From NCBI GenBank assembly GCA_029262875.1, contig JAJCYO010000149.1, positions 1 through 64,000 on the forward strand: DNA of 64,000 nucleotides. Reading direction: 5' to 3'. Both the position numbers and the translations under genes were made by a program. Source of the DNA: Flavobacteriales bacterium (GTDB taxonomy: Bacteria; Bacteroidota; Bacteroidia; Flavobacteriales_E; Vicingaceae). The notes under the pieces are model-generated. The model saw only the letters and a program-made list of their open reading frames with translations, ran no database searches and was not told the DNA's origin. This document shows positions 9,872 through 18,535 of this stretch, in pieces. How positions within the stretch are numbered: position 1 is the stretch's first letter; each line of letters begins with the position of its first letter.

Positions 9872-12691
9872 ATGAATTTACGCTTAAATAAAACCTCAAA
9901 AACATTAGCGTTATTAGTCTTTTGTGCATGCACAATTTCTAGTATGGCTCAAAACATTAATGTTTCAGGGAAAGTTGCTGATAAAAAATCGGGAGAAACA
10001 ATGCCAGGTTCAACGGTAATGCTGTTGAATCCAACTGATTCTTCTTTTTATAAATTTAGCAGTACAAATGCTGAAGGTAAATTCGCTATTAAAGGAGCCA
10101 AAGCTGGAAAATACATCCTACAAATATCTTTTATTGGTTATGAAAGTTACTACAAAGACATTTCTTTATCCAGTGACAACAAGAATGTTGACTTAGGAAG
10201 CTTAAATCTAAAAACAAAACAAGCCCTACTTCAAACTGTTGAAGTTGTAGAAGAAATAGTTCCTGTAGTTATTAATGGTGATACAGTTGAGTTTAATGCT
10301 GCAGCTTTCAAAACCCAACCAGAAGATAATGTAGCTGAGTTACTAAAGAAACTTCCTGGGGTTGAAGTTGAGAGTGATGGAACTGTTAAGGCCCAAGGAG
10401 AAGAAGTTCAGAAAGTATTAATAGATGGAAAAGAGTTTTTTGGTGATGACACCAAAACCGCAACTGAGAACTTACCAGCTGATATGGTAAAGAATGTTCA
10501 AGTTTATGATGATTTTTCTGATGCCTCGAAAATGTCTGGAATTGATGATGGGGATCGAACTAAAACGATTAACCTGAAAATTAAGAAAGACCGTAAAAAA
10601 GGGGTATTTGGGAACATAACTGCTGGTGGCGGAGTTACTGCAAAAGGAACGGGTGATTTTAATGATGAAAATGGCATGTTTAATAATAAACTAAACATTA
10701 ATAAATTTAAGGATGACATGCAGCTATCTGTTTTAGGGATGCACAACAATACCAATGAGCAAGGGTTTTCATACAAAGACTACATCAATTTTGCTGGTGG
10801 AGGATCCAATGCCTTTAGTGGTGGTGGTCGAAGCGGATCATCAATCCCGATGAATAACAACCCTAATGATGGTTTTACCACTACTACCGCAGGTGGTATT
10901 AATTGGAATAAAGATATTAATCGTAAAATTAATTTCTCCAGCAGTTATTTTTACAATGAGATGAATAAAAAAGTTTTCAGAGAAGCTGACAGACAATACA
11001 TTACAGATTCAACTGACTTTAACTCCCTTGAACAGGATAATGAAAATCAATTTACTAGAACGCATAGTATAAGACTTAAATACAAGCATGAAATTGACAC
11101 CACTCAGGATTTAAAAGTTAATGTAAACATGAGTTATAGTGAAGGAAACGTTTGGTCAAATACTTCTAGTCGAAGTGATGATGTTGATGGAAACTTTTTA
11201 AACTCAAGTAGTAACAGTAACCAATCTACTGGAGATAATGTTAGTGGTGATGGTAACCTGACTTATGGTAAACGTTTTCAGAAAAAAGGAAGGTCTTTAG
11301 TTGCGAATGTATCTTTTGGAACGTCTGACAATGAAAAAAGATATTTTGTTGAATCGCAAAACAATTTTTCCAATGGCTTTGGAGGAATCCTTTCCTCTAC
11401 CATTAAACAAACCCAAGATGAAAACAATTCACAAATAAATTATTCTGGGAAAGCCAGTTATACTGAACCTTTAGGGGGAAGAAAGTACTTAGAACTTAGT
11501 TATCAAAGAAGTAATTATAATAATGAGTATGTTAAAGATTATTTTGATATTCCTGCTCCTAATACTGAAGTATTTAACAATAATCTTAGTCAAGCTTTTA
11601 ACAACAACTTTGTTTATGATAACTATAAACTAAATACAAAATTCAACACAGATAAATCTAAATTAACAATAGGTGCTGCGGCACAACGATCTGCATTGGA
11701 CGGAGAAATTCTAAGCAGTAACTTTGATACCACGAGAGTTAATTGGAATTTTTTACCACGATTAAAATGGAATTACAGCTTTACCAAATCCACTCGATTA
11801 AATTTTAACTATACTACAAATGTTCAAGAACCGTCATTAGATCAATTGCAACCAACAATTGACAACAGTAATCCTTTGAACATATACCAAGGTAATCCTA
11901 ACCTATCCTCGGAGTACAGACACAATGCAAGATTGAGGTTGATGTCTTTTAACCGCTTTTCATTCGTAAACATATTTGCTATGTTAAATGCTACTTACAC
12001 TAAAAATAAGATTACCAACTCACAAACCATTGACAGTAGGTTTATACAAACTACTACTCCATTAAATGTTGACGATGATTACATGTTAACCGGTTACCTT
12101 TATTTTGGTTCACCTTTTAGACCATTAAACATTAAAGTAAATATTGGAGGAAATTCGACTTATACGAGGAGCATATTGTTTGTAAATACAGATGCCAACG
12201 ATGTAGATCGATTTATTAATGGAGTTGACTTTAGTATTGAAAATAGAGGAAAAGATGTTGTTGATATAAAAGTTGGAACAAGGATTAATCACAGTACTAC
12301 GACCTACTCTATCAGTAGTAGTTTAGATCAAAAATACCTTACCAATAGTTATTATGCTACCTTGTTTGTGGATTTTCTAAAAACATGGACATTCAGTACA
12401 AATATTGAATATACCCAGTATTCAGGAGATCAATTCACCGACAATCCTAACATTCCAATATGGAGAGCTCACCTTTCTAAACGATTCTTAAAAGGAAAAA
12501 GTGGGTTGTTAAAACTTTCTGTTTACGATATTTTCAATCAAAATGTTGGAATTAATAGAACAAGTCAGCTCAACTACATTGAAGACGAAAGGATTACTAC
12601 ACTAAGTAGGTATGTAATGCTTAGCTTCACCTATAAAGTAAGGCGTTTTGGTGGGAAAAAGAAAAAAACGAAAGAAAAGGAACCTAGTTAA
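9872..12691 (+). CDS. Outer-membrane beta-barrel protein with carboxypeptidase-like and plug domains
   Basis: A 939-residue TonB-receptor-like protein. Residues 1-27 are a signal peptide ending SSMAQN. Residues ~30-120 form a CarboxypepD_reg-like beta sandwich (VSGKVADKKSGETMPGSTVML ... AKAGKYILQISFIGYE). A plug-like segment follows (KTQPEDNVAELLKKLPGVEVE ... VQKVLIDGKEFFGDD). From ~270 to the end are alternating amphipathic strands of an outer-membrane barrel, with the TonB-receptor-type final strand (YVMLSFTYKVRRFGGKK) but a short basic tail. This matches the outer membrane beta-barrel family (OMP_b-brl_3) often encoded with GLPGLI proteins. Transport of an unknown ligand is inferred. Its 3' end overlaps the convergent sugar transferase gene by eight bases. 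Confidence 0.87.
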   Translation: MNLRLNKTSKTLALLVFCACTISSMAQNINVSGKVADKKSGETMPGSTVMLLNPTDSSFYKFSSTNAEGKFAIKGAKAGKYILQISFIGYESYYKDISLSSDNKNVDLGSLNLKTKQALLQTVEVVEEIVPVVINGDTVEFNAAAFKTQPEDNVAELLKKLPGVEVESDGTVKAQGEEVQKVLIDGKEFFGDDTKTATENLPADMVKNVQVYDDFSDASKMSGIDDGDRTKTINLKIKKDRKKGVFGNITAGGGVTAKGTGDFNDENGMFNNKLNINKFKDDMQLSVLGMHNNTNEQGFSYKDYINFAGGGSNAFSGGGRSGSSIPMNNNPNDGFTTTTAGGINWNKDINRKINFSSSYFYNEMNKKVFREADRQYITDSTDFNSLEQDNENQFTRTHSIRLKYKHEIDTTQDLKVNVNMSYSEGNVWSNTSSRSDDVDGNFLNSSSNSNQSTGDNVSGDGNLTYGKRFQKKGRSLVANVSFGTSDNEKRYFVESQNNFSNGFGGILSSTIKQTQDENNSQINYSGKASYTEPLGGRKYLELSYQRSNYNNEYVKDYFDIPAPNTEVFNNNLSQAFNNNFVYDNYKLNTKFNTDKSKLTIGAAAQRSALDGEILSSNFDTTRVNWNFLPRLKWNYSFTKSTRLNFNYTTNVQEPSLDQLQPTIDNSNPLNIYQGNPNLSSEYRHNARLRLMSFNRFSFVNIFAMLNATYTKNKITNSQTIDSRFIQTTTPLNVDDDYMLTGYLYFGSPFRPLNIKVNIGGNSTYTRSILFVNTDANDVDRFINGVDFSIENRGKDVVDIKVGTRINHSTTTYSISSSLDQKYLTNSYYATLFVDFLKTWTFSTNIEYTQYSGDQFTDNPNIPIWRAHLSKRFLKGKSGLLKLSVYDIFNQNVGINRTSQLNYIEDERITTLSRYVMLSFTYKVRRFGGKKKKTKEKEPS

Positions 12692-13274
12692 TTATTTTTG
12701 AAAACGTTTTAAAAATAATAGAAAGATCCGTTCCTATCCCTATCTTTTTAATGTACTTTTTATTCAGTTCAATTTTAGCAGGAAGCACTTCTTTTATATA
12801 AGTCTCTTCTGGGTTCTTAGACTTTGCCAACAATTCGTTTTCATTAAAGTATTCTAATGATGCATAATCCGTTATTCCAGGTTTAACATTTAATATTTCT
12901 TGTTGATCTTCAGTATATAAATCAACGTACTTCCTTACTTCTGGCCTCGGGCCAACAAAACTCATTGTTCCAAAAAAAACATTAAACAACTGAGGTAGTT
13001 CGTCAATTTTATACTTACGCAATGTATATCCAATCTTGGTAATTCGAGCATCTTTGTTTCCAACTGTTAGTAATCCTTTCTTGTCAGAATCTGTTTTCAT
13101 TGTTCTGAACTTAAATAAATTAAAATCAGCCCCTCTTCTTCCTACTCTACTCTGAACGTAAAAAACACCTCCCCTCGAGTCTAATATTATAAGCAACGAA
13201 ATAATTAAAAAAAATGGTAGGAGAATGGTAATTCCAAGAAAGGACAATATGATATCGAATAATCTTTTAACCAT
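12684..13274 (-). CDS. Sugar transferase, PglC/WbaP-type phosphoglycosyl transferase
   Basis: A 196-residue monotopic enzyme of the small (PglC-like) class. It transfers a phospho-sugar from a UDP-sugar to undecaprenyl phosphate, starting a surface glycan. The N-terminal re-entrant hydrophobic helix (residues ~4-30) is followed by the conserved blocks VGRRGADFNLFKFRTM, YTLRKYKIDELPQLFNV with the Asp-Glu pair used in catalysis, MSFVGPRPE and KPGITDYASLEY. All expected motifs are present and the length fits. It overlaps the upstream DegT aminotransferase by eight bases, so the two form a two-gene operon; together they suggest an amino-sugar is made and loaded onto the lipid carrier. No other glycan genes are near. 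Confidence 0.93.
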   Translation of the reverse strand: MVKRLFDIILSFLGITILLPFFLIISLLIILDSRGGVFYVQSRVGRRGADFNLFKFRTMKTDSDKKGLLTVGNKDARITKIGYTLRKYKIDELPQLFNVFFGTMSFVGPRPEVRKYVDLYTEDQQEILNVKPGITDYASLEYFNENELLAKSKNPEETYIKEVLPAKIELNKKYIKKIGIGTDLSIIFKTFSKIIN

Positions 13275-14481
13275 TTAACACTTTCTGTACCGCGTTAACA
13301 ACTGCATCAATGACGGTTTTTACATTTTCGTCAGACAAGTCATAATAAACTGGCAAACTAATTTCTCTTGAATAATTATCATATGCCATTGGAAAGTCCA
13401 CAATATCATAACCTAATCCTTTATAAAAAGTTAAAAGTGGTAATGGCTGAAAATGCACATTGACGGAAACCTCTGATTCAAAAATATGCTGAATGATTTG
13501 ATCTCTTTGTGCTTCAGTAATGTCTTTTACCCTTAAAGGGTAAAGATGATATGAAGTTCTTTTAGTTCCGGTATCATATTCAGGAAGCTGCGCCCAATCA
13601 TGTAATGAGAATGATGCCGTATACGCATCAAAAATTTCCTTTCTGCGAACTAAGGTCTCACCATCATAGTGTTTAAGTTCAACCAATCCCATACTTGCTT
13701 GGATGTCTGTCATATTAGCCTTATACCCTGCTTCAATCACATCATACCTCCATGCACCAACTTTGGTTTTTGCTAAGGCATCTTTATTTTGTCCGTGTAA
13801 CGTTTTTGTACATAAATAATTGTAAATGGCTTCGTTATCAAATGGTTCCGGTAAATTCAATGCTACTGCCCCACCCTCTGATGTGGTAAGGTTTTTAACG
13901 GCATGGAATGAGAACACAGAAACATCTGTTAAGTTACCCGTTTTTTTTCCATCGTATTCTGCTCCTAAAGAATGAGCCGCATCTGACAAAACCAAGATTC
14001 TACCTAACTTTTGTTGATTCTCATTATTTGGATTAAACAATTGTATTACTTCCGGTGAGCTTACTAATTTATTTATACCGTTATAGTCGCATGGAAAGCC
14101 TGCAAAATCAACAGGCATAATTACTTTTGTTTTTTCCGTAATGGCTCCCTTTATCTTTTCCAAAGAAATGTTAAAATCATCTCCCACATCCACCAACACC
14201 GGTTTTGCCCCACAATGAACCACTACGTTTGCCGAAGCACAATAGGTATAAACAGGAACAATAACTTCGTCTCCCTCCTTAACTCCATACCACCTTAACA
14301 TTATTTCTAATCCAGCTGTTGCTGAGTTTAAACATAAGGTATTCTTGTTTCCGCAAAACCGAGTTATTTCCTTTTCAAATTGTTTTGTTTTTGGTCCAGT
14401 AGTAATCCATCCAGATTTAAGTGTATCAATTACTTCTTCAATTAGCTCATCATATATTTTGGGAGGTGAAAATGGTATCAT
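13267..14481 (-). CDS. DegT/DnrJ/EryC1/StrS-family sugar aminotransferase
   Basis: A 404-residue PLP enzyme that transaminates a keto-sugar nucleotide. Visible family features are SGWITTGPKTKQFEKEI, NSATAGLEIML, VPVYTYCASANVV, the AAHSLGAEYDGKKTG block and the PLP-binding lysine in FSFHAVKNLTTSEGGAV (Lys near residue 195). Length is normal. The ATG at 14481 opens directly into the conserved start (MIPFSPP). The stop overlaps the start of the sugar transferase gene by eight bases, which points to translational coupling. The substrate is likely a UDP-4-keto-hexose, by analogy with bacillosamine- or legionaminate-type pathways, but the dehydratase that would supply it is not in the window. Confidence 0.93.
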   Translation of the reverse strand: MIPFSPPKIYDELIEEVIDTLKSGWITTGPKTKQFEKEITRFCGNKNTLCLNSATAGLEIMLRWYGVKEGDEVIVPVYTYCASANVVVHCGAKPVLVDVGDDFNISLEKIKGAITEKTKVIMPVDFAGFPCDYNGINKLVSSPEVIQLFNPNNENQQKLGRILVLSDAAHSLGAEYDGKKTGNLTDVSVFSFHAVKNLTTSEGGAVALNLPEPFDNEAIYNYLCTKTLHGQNKDALAKTKVGAWRYDVIEAGYKANMTDIQASMGLVELKHYDGETLVRRKEIFDAYTASFSLHDWAQLPEYDTGTKRTSYHLYPLRVKDITEAQRDQIIQHIFESEVSVNVHFQPLPLLTFYKGLGYDIVDFPMAYDNYSREISLPVYYDLSDENVKTVIDAVVNAVQKVLNG

Positions 14482-14872
14482 AATAACATGTAATTCTAAA
14501 GTAAAAGTAAAATTTTAAATGGTGTAAATGGCTTAATCATCATTTTTTTATGGTGTCGTAATCCGACAATCTAATCATCACTATTTAGACGAGACTTGGA
14601 AAGCTAATTTCATGAATTTATAACATATTTTGCGATAAATGTTATAAATTTTTCTTTGATAATTTTAAATATTAAAATATATGTTACAAATTAAAAATGA
14701 AAAAAACTTTAATCGAATTATAATCACTATTCATCGACATTTTAAGTGCTTCTAACTAATTTAATAATTTATTGTAACCTGATAAAAAAATAACGCTATA
14801 TTGGATTCCCAAAAGCAACCTTGTACGTAAAAGTTACGTCTTAGGTTAAGTGTAAACACTTAAACAAAAAAC
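14482..14872. other. 391-bp intergenic region between divergent genes
   Basis: Very AT-rich stretch between the DegT gene (minus) and a small exported protein (plus). Apart from the promoter-like box and two inverted repeats near its right end, it holds a short near-repeat (TAATCATCAT at 14534-14543 and TAATCATCAC at 14572-14581). No open frame of convincing length or coding bias and no RNA gene was seen. Confidence 0.5.
14797..14863 (+). promoter_or_regulatory. Promoter-like box and two leader inverted repeats
   Basis: TATATTGG (14797-14804) matches TAnnTTTG at seven of eight positions; a TTG lies 22 bases upstream (14772-14774). Downstream are two perfect inverted repeats: ACGTAA-AAG-TTACGT (14825-14839) and TTAAGTGT-AA-ACACTTAA (14846-14863). 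The second ends nine bases before the ATG at 14873. They may be operator sites or leader structures; that role is inference. Confidence 0.4.
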
Positions 14873-15217
14873 ATGAGATTTATTATTTTATTCACAATTG
14901 TCCTTTTTAGCTTAACAGGATTTTCTCAAGAAGAATCAATACAAACAATTTTCAAGAAAGCGGCTCCAAAAGAAACCGTTAAAATAATAATGGATGTTAG
15001 TGATTATGATGCTAACACCATTGTTCGATTCAAAGAAAAATTATCAACTCTTAAAAGTAAGATTGAAATCGTTCATTATGATGACATCTCATCTCTTTTT
15101 ACCATTGTATATAATAATAATATGACCCTAAGAGATTTTACAGGTGTTTTTGATGAATACAAAATATCATACTTAGTAAAAGACCCAGTGGTTAAATCTA
15201 ATAACCCAACATATTAA
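14873..15217 (+). CDS. Small exported protein of unknown function
   Basis: A 114-residue protein with a clear signal peptide (MRFIILFTIVLFSLTGFS, cleavage before QEES). The mature part is about 95 residues and shows alternating beta and helical pattern (VKIIMDVSDYDANTIVRFKEKL, then EIVHYDDISSLFTIVYN, then VFDEYKISYLVKDP), reminiscent of the small ferredoxin-like folds seen in heavy-metal-associated-like domains, but without a CxxC motif. I recognise no family. The large T9SS type A gene begins 45 bases downstream in the same direction, so both may be expressed together from the box at 14797. The ATG is preceded by a tight palindrome. Confidence 0.65.
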   Translation: MRFIILFTIVLFSLTGFSQEESIQTIFKKAAPKETVKIIMDVSDYDANTIVRFKEKLSTLKSKIEIVHYDDISSLFTIVYNNNMTLRDFTGVFDEYKISYLVKDPVVKSNNPTY

Positions 15218-15262
15218 ATATTAACAAGAATAATCGAGAAACCGATTTAAAACAATTTGACA

Positions 15263-18049
15263 ATGAAAAATATTTATAAATTATTAATTTTTTCTTTTTC
15301 CCTATTAATTGCACAGAGCGCATTTTCAATGGGTTCGCCATTGATGGGAGGTGGATCATGGAATGCTTGTGGACCAGATAATTTTTATGACTCTGGTGAT
15401 ATTGGAGGAGACTACAGCAATAGTGAAAGCTTTACAGAAACCTATTGTTCTGATGCAGGGGATTGTATCCAATTTGTTTTTAGTGCCTTTAACACAGAGT
15501 CTTGTTGTGATGATTTAACTATATATGACGGACCAAACACTGGGTCACCATTAATAGGAACTTACGCAGGTACAGCTTTACCAAATGGAGGAACCATATC
15601 CTCTACTTCAGGTTGTTTAACTTTTGTATGGTCATCGGATGGATCAGTCGTTAGGCCCGGATGGGAAGCTGCATTTTCATGTGTACCATGCCCAGTACCT
15701 ACTTGTAGCGATGGAATACAAAACCAAGGTGAAACTGGTATTGATTGTGGCGGGCCTTGTCCTGCTTGTGGATTAAACCATAACATAGGAACTGGAAGTT
15801 GGAATACCTGTACTGGCAGTTTATTTGATACTGGTGGTTCAGGTGGTAGTTATGGTAATAGTGAATTAATTACTGAAACTTATTGTTCTGATGCTGGAGA
15901 TTGTATTTCTATCAATTTTAGCAGTTTTGCTACTGAATCTTGTTGTGATGATTTAACCATTTATGATGGCCCTAATACTGGCTCACCATTAATTGGTGTT
16001 TATGCAGGCTCTACAAGTCCTGGAACGGTGACTTCTACTTCCGGTTGTTTAACTTTTGTTTGGGATTCTGATGGATCAGTTACAGCTGCTGGATGGCAAG
16101 CCGCCATTTCTTGTGTTGCCTGTCCAGCTCCTACTTGTAGTGATGGAATTCAAAATCAAGGTGAAACTGGTATTGATTGTGGCGGACCTTGTCCTGCTTG
16201 TGGATTGAATCACAATACTGGAACTGGAAACTGGAACACTTGTACTGGTAGTTTATTTGATTCAGGTGGACCAGGTAGTGATTATAGTAATAGCGAATTA
16301 ATTACCGAGACTTACTGTTCTGATGCCGGGGATTGCATATCCTTTAACTTTAGCAGTTTTGCTACAGAGTCTTGTTGTGATGATTTAACCATATATGATG
16401 GACCTAATACAAGTTCGCCATTAATAGGAGTTTATGCTGGATCTACGAACCCAGGAACAGTAAATTCTAGTTCAGGTTGTTTGACTTTTGTTTGGGATTC
16501 TGATGGTTCTGTTACGGGAGCTGGTTGGCAAGCAGCTGCTTCTTGTTCGCCATGTCCTACCTGTACAGATGGAATATTGAATGGTCAAGAAATTGGAATA
16601 GATTGTGGTGGACCAACATGTCCAGCTTGCCCTTGTGCTTCACTACCTATCTTCAACGATGAAGCTTGTTGTGCAACACCTTTAACTGTAAATGCTGATT
16701 TATTGTGTGGATCTACCACGGCTGGTACTGTAGCCAATGCTACCCCTTCATTTAATGGAAACACATGTTTTGGAACAGATGATGATGATGTATGGTTTTC
16801 TTTTGTTGCTACACAAACAAATCATGAAATAGATCTTTTAAATGTTGCTGGTTCTGTAACCGACATGTACCACGCAGTGTATGGAGGAACCTGTAGTGCG
16901 ACTGGAGTTGCTTTAGTATGTAGTGACGCTAACAGTAGTACTGTTACTGGTCTAACGGTTGGTAACACCTATTTCATTAGAGTTTATACCTATACGGCTA
17001 CTGGTGGTCAGAATTCTACTTTCGATGTGTGTGTCGGAACACCACCGCCAAATGGACCGTGTGGTAACCCGGCTAATAATGACTATTGCTCAGATCCAGC
17101 AATTCTAACCCAAGGTGGTGGCGGATGGTCGAGTTCAACAACTCCTCTCTTTTCTGCGGATACTCCAGCCAACTCAGGCACATTGTTTTGTGGCTCAGTC
17201 GAAAATAATTCATGGTACCAATTTACCGCCTTGTCCTCAACAGAAATATTTAATTTTTCTAGTGTTACAAATTGTGTTAGCGGTATTCAGGCAGAGGTTT
17301 ATGATGTTACAACAGATGCTAATGGATGTTGTACAAATTTCACTTCAATGTCTAATTGTTGGAACCCTGCAACAGCGACCTCAGGTACAGTAACGGCAAC
17401 TGGCTTGACCATTGGAAACACTTACATATTAATGGTAGATGGTTTTGGTGGAGATAATTGTGATTTCACAGTAAGTGGATGGGAAGCGTCTGGTATACTC
17501 CCTGTAACACTTATTAGGTTTGAAGGTTACAATTACAGCAGCAGTAATAAATTAGTTTGGGCTACTCAATCCGAAATTAATAACGATTATTTCATTGTTC
17601 AAAAATCTTCTAACGCTAAAAGCTTTACTGATGCCGGTATCGTAGATGGAAATGGAAATTCAACCAATGTAAACGAATATGATTTTATTGATGATACTCC
17701 TTTTGCTGAAGTAACTTATTACCGATTAAAGCAAATTGACTTTGATGGACAATATGATTATTCAGGTATAATTGCCGTTGAAACAGAGAGAGATGTAGAT
17801 GTGACCATCTACCCTAACCCATCAAAAGATAACTTGTTTTTTGATTTGAGTGAAAGTAGAGACGCCTCTTATACTGTTATTTACACCAATGTGATAGGAA
17901 GTGTTATTAAAGAACAAATAAACATCTCTGAAGGAACGAATACTTACCAAGTAAGTGAGTTTATCAACCTTTCTTCTGGTATTTATTTCATTCAGATCTT
18001 AAACGAAAATGGTGAAGTAATTAAGCATCAGAAAATTGTTAAGGAATAA
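15263..18049 (+). CDS. T9SS type A surface protein with three CUB-like modules
   Basis: A 928-residue exported protein. The ATG at 15263 begins a signal peptide (to ~residue 22); an upstream TTG at 15257 adds only two residues and was rejected. Three CUB-like modules follow (~31-177, 178-321, 322-460), each with TETYCSDAGDC, ESCCDDLTIYDGPNT and SGCLTFVWDSDGS. Each is joined to a Cys-rich linker, CSDGIQNQGETGIDCGGPCPAC in the first two. Two bacterial PPC-like beta domains come next (VWFSFVATQTN, WYQFTALSSTE), then a LPVTLIRFEG segment. The type A sorting domain closes the protein (VTIYPNPSKDNLFFDL ... SGIYFIQILNENG ... HQKIVKE). It is exported by the T9SS and anchored or released at the surface; binding to glycans or particles is a reasonable guess. 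Confidence 0.88.
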   Translation: MKNIYKLLIFSFSLLIAQSAFSMGSPLMGGGSWNACGPDNFYDSGDIGGDYSNSESFTETYCSDAGDCIQFVFSAFNTESCCDDLTIYDGPNTGSPLIGTYAGTALPNGGTISSTSGCLTFVWSSDGSVVRPGWEAAFSCVPCPVPTCSDGIQNQGETGIDCGGPCPACGLNHNIGTGSWNTCTGSLFDTGGSGGSYGNSELITETYCSDAGDCISINFSSFATESCCDDLTIYDGPNTGSPLIGVYAGSTSPGTVTSTSGCLTFVWDSDGSVTAAGWQAAISCVACPAPTCSDGIQNQGETGIDCGGPCPACGLNHNTGTGNWNTCTGSLFDSGGPGSDYSNSELITETYCSDAGDCISFNFSSFATESCCDDLTIYDGPNTSSPLIGVYAGSTNPGTVNSSSGCLTFVWDSDGSVTGAGWQAAASCSPCPTCTDGILNGQEIGIDCGGPTCPACPCASLPIFNDEACCATPLTVNADLLCGSTTAGTVANATPSFNGNTCFGTDDDDVWFSFVATQTNHEIDLLNVAGSVTDMYHAVYGGTCSATGVALVCSDANSSTVTGLTVGNTYFIRVYTYTATGGQNSTFDVCVGTPPPNGPCGNPANNDYCSDPAILTQGGGGWSSSTTPLFSADTPANSGTLFCGSVENNSWYQFTALSSTEIFNFSSVTNCVSGIQAEVYDVTTDANGCCTNFTSMSNCWNPATATSGTVTATGLTIGNTYILMVDGFGGDNCDFTVSGWEASGILPVTLIRFEGYNYSSSNKLVWATQSEINNDYFIVQKSSNAKSFTDAGIVDGNGNSTNVNEYDFIDDTPFAEVTYYRLKQIDFDGQYDYSGIIAVETERDVDVTIYPNPSKDNLFFDLSESRDASYTVIYTNVIGSVIKEQINISEGTNTYQVSEFINLSSGIYFIQILNENGEVIKHQKIVKE

Positions 18050-18051
18050 CT

Positions 18052-18189
18052 ATGAAAAGAGTGATAACCGTTTTCTATTCAAGCATGTATAGATCTAATG
18101 AAGACATGACGATAACTGAGAAGTTAATTATCTCCATTATCACCATTTCTATACTGATTATGGTTCCTGTTATCTTCTTTCTAAAATAG
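18052..18189 (+). CDS. 45-residue single-span membrane protein
   Basis: A short frame with ATG two bases after the preceding stop. It encodes a basic N-terminus (MKRVITVFYSSMYRS), a short polar stretch (NEDMTITEK) and one hydrophobic helix (LIISIITISILIMVPVIFF) before a C-terminal LK. Its tight position behind the T9SS gene and before a strong terminator supports translation. Function unknown; chance ORF remains possible, but a clean 19-residue hydrophobic helix argues against it. Confidence 0.55.
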   Translation: MKRVITVFYSSMYRSNEDMTITEKLIISIITISILIMVPVIFFLK

Positions 18190-18207
18190 AATAAGAATTA
18201 TATAAAT

Positions 18208-18239
18208 AAAAAGAGCGTTCTATATAGAACGCTCTTTTT
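18208..18239. terminator. Strong bidirectional terminator
   Basis: A perfect 13-bp stem (AAAAAGAGCGTTC / GAACGCTCTTTTT) around TATATA. Each strand ends in a T run, so it can stop both the rightward T9SS/small-protein transcript and the leftward gene starting at 18470. Confidence 0.93.
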
Positions 18240-18287
18240 ATTTGTAGGCTAATCTAATTTGCCCAATAGAATTCATAAGTCCTTCCT

Positions 18288-18470
18288 CTAATGAGAAGAT
18301 TCTCCCTTGTTAAACATTAGTATCGCTACAATAGCTCCTACGATTACTACAGCCATTGTTAAAGCTTGTACTAATTGTGTTTCTACAGTAAAGTTTAAGA
18401 ATGCAAATTGAAATGGAACAAATATTAGAAATGTGATAATTGCTAATGCTATTATTTTATTTTTATTCAT
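18288..18470 (-). CDS. 60-residue two-span membrane protein
   Basis: MNKNKIIALAIITFLIFVPFQFAFLN is a first hydrophobic helix, followed by NFTVETQLVQ and a second helix (ALTMAVVIVGAIVAILMF), ending NKGESSH. It resembles small conserved membrane proteins of Bacteroidota with no assigned function. It is bounded by a bidirectional terminator on the left and the hppD terminator on the right, so it is probably an independent transcript. The ATG is the only plausible start. Confidence 0.65.
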   Translation of the reverse strand: MNKNKIIALAIITFLIFVPFQFAFLNFTVETQLVQALTMAVVIVGAIVAILMFNKGESSH

Positions 18471-18501
18471 AATTTAAATTTTGATGCCATAAAGATATAA
18501 A

Positions 18502-18528
18502 AAAATCGGAGCTACTTGCTCCGATTTT
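18502..18528 (-). terminator. Intrinsic terminator of hppD
   Basis: AAAATCGGAGC and GCTCCGATTTT form a perfect 11-bp stem with loop TACTT. Read leftward it follows hppD by eight bases and ends in a T run. Confidence 0.9.
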
Positions 18529-18535
18529 ATTTTTA

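Noticed and set aside
12684-14481. Part of a larger capsule or O-antigen cluster
   Set aside because: Only two glycan genes are present; neighbours on both sides are unrelated.
17115-17393. Plus-strand ORF in another frame of the T9SS type A gene
   Set aside because: No start context, no domain, fully inside a conserved PPC-like region.
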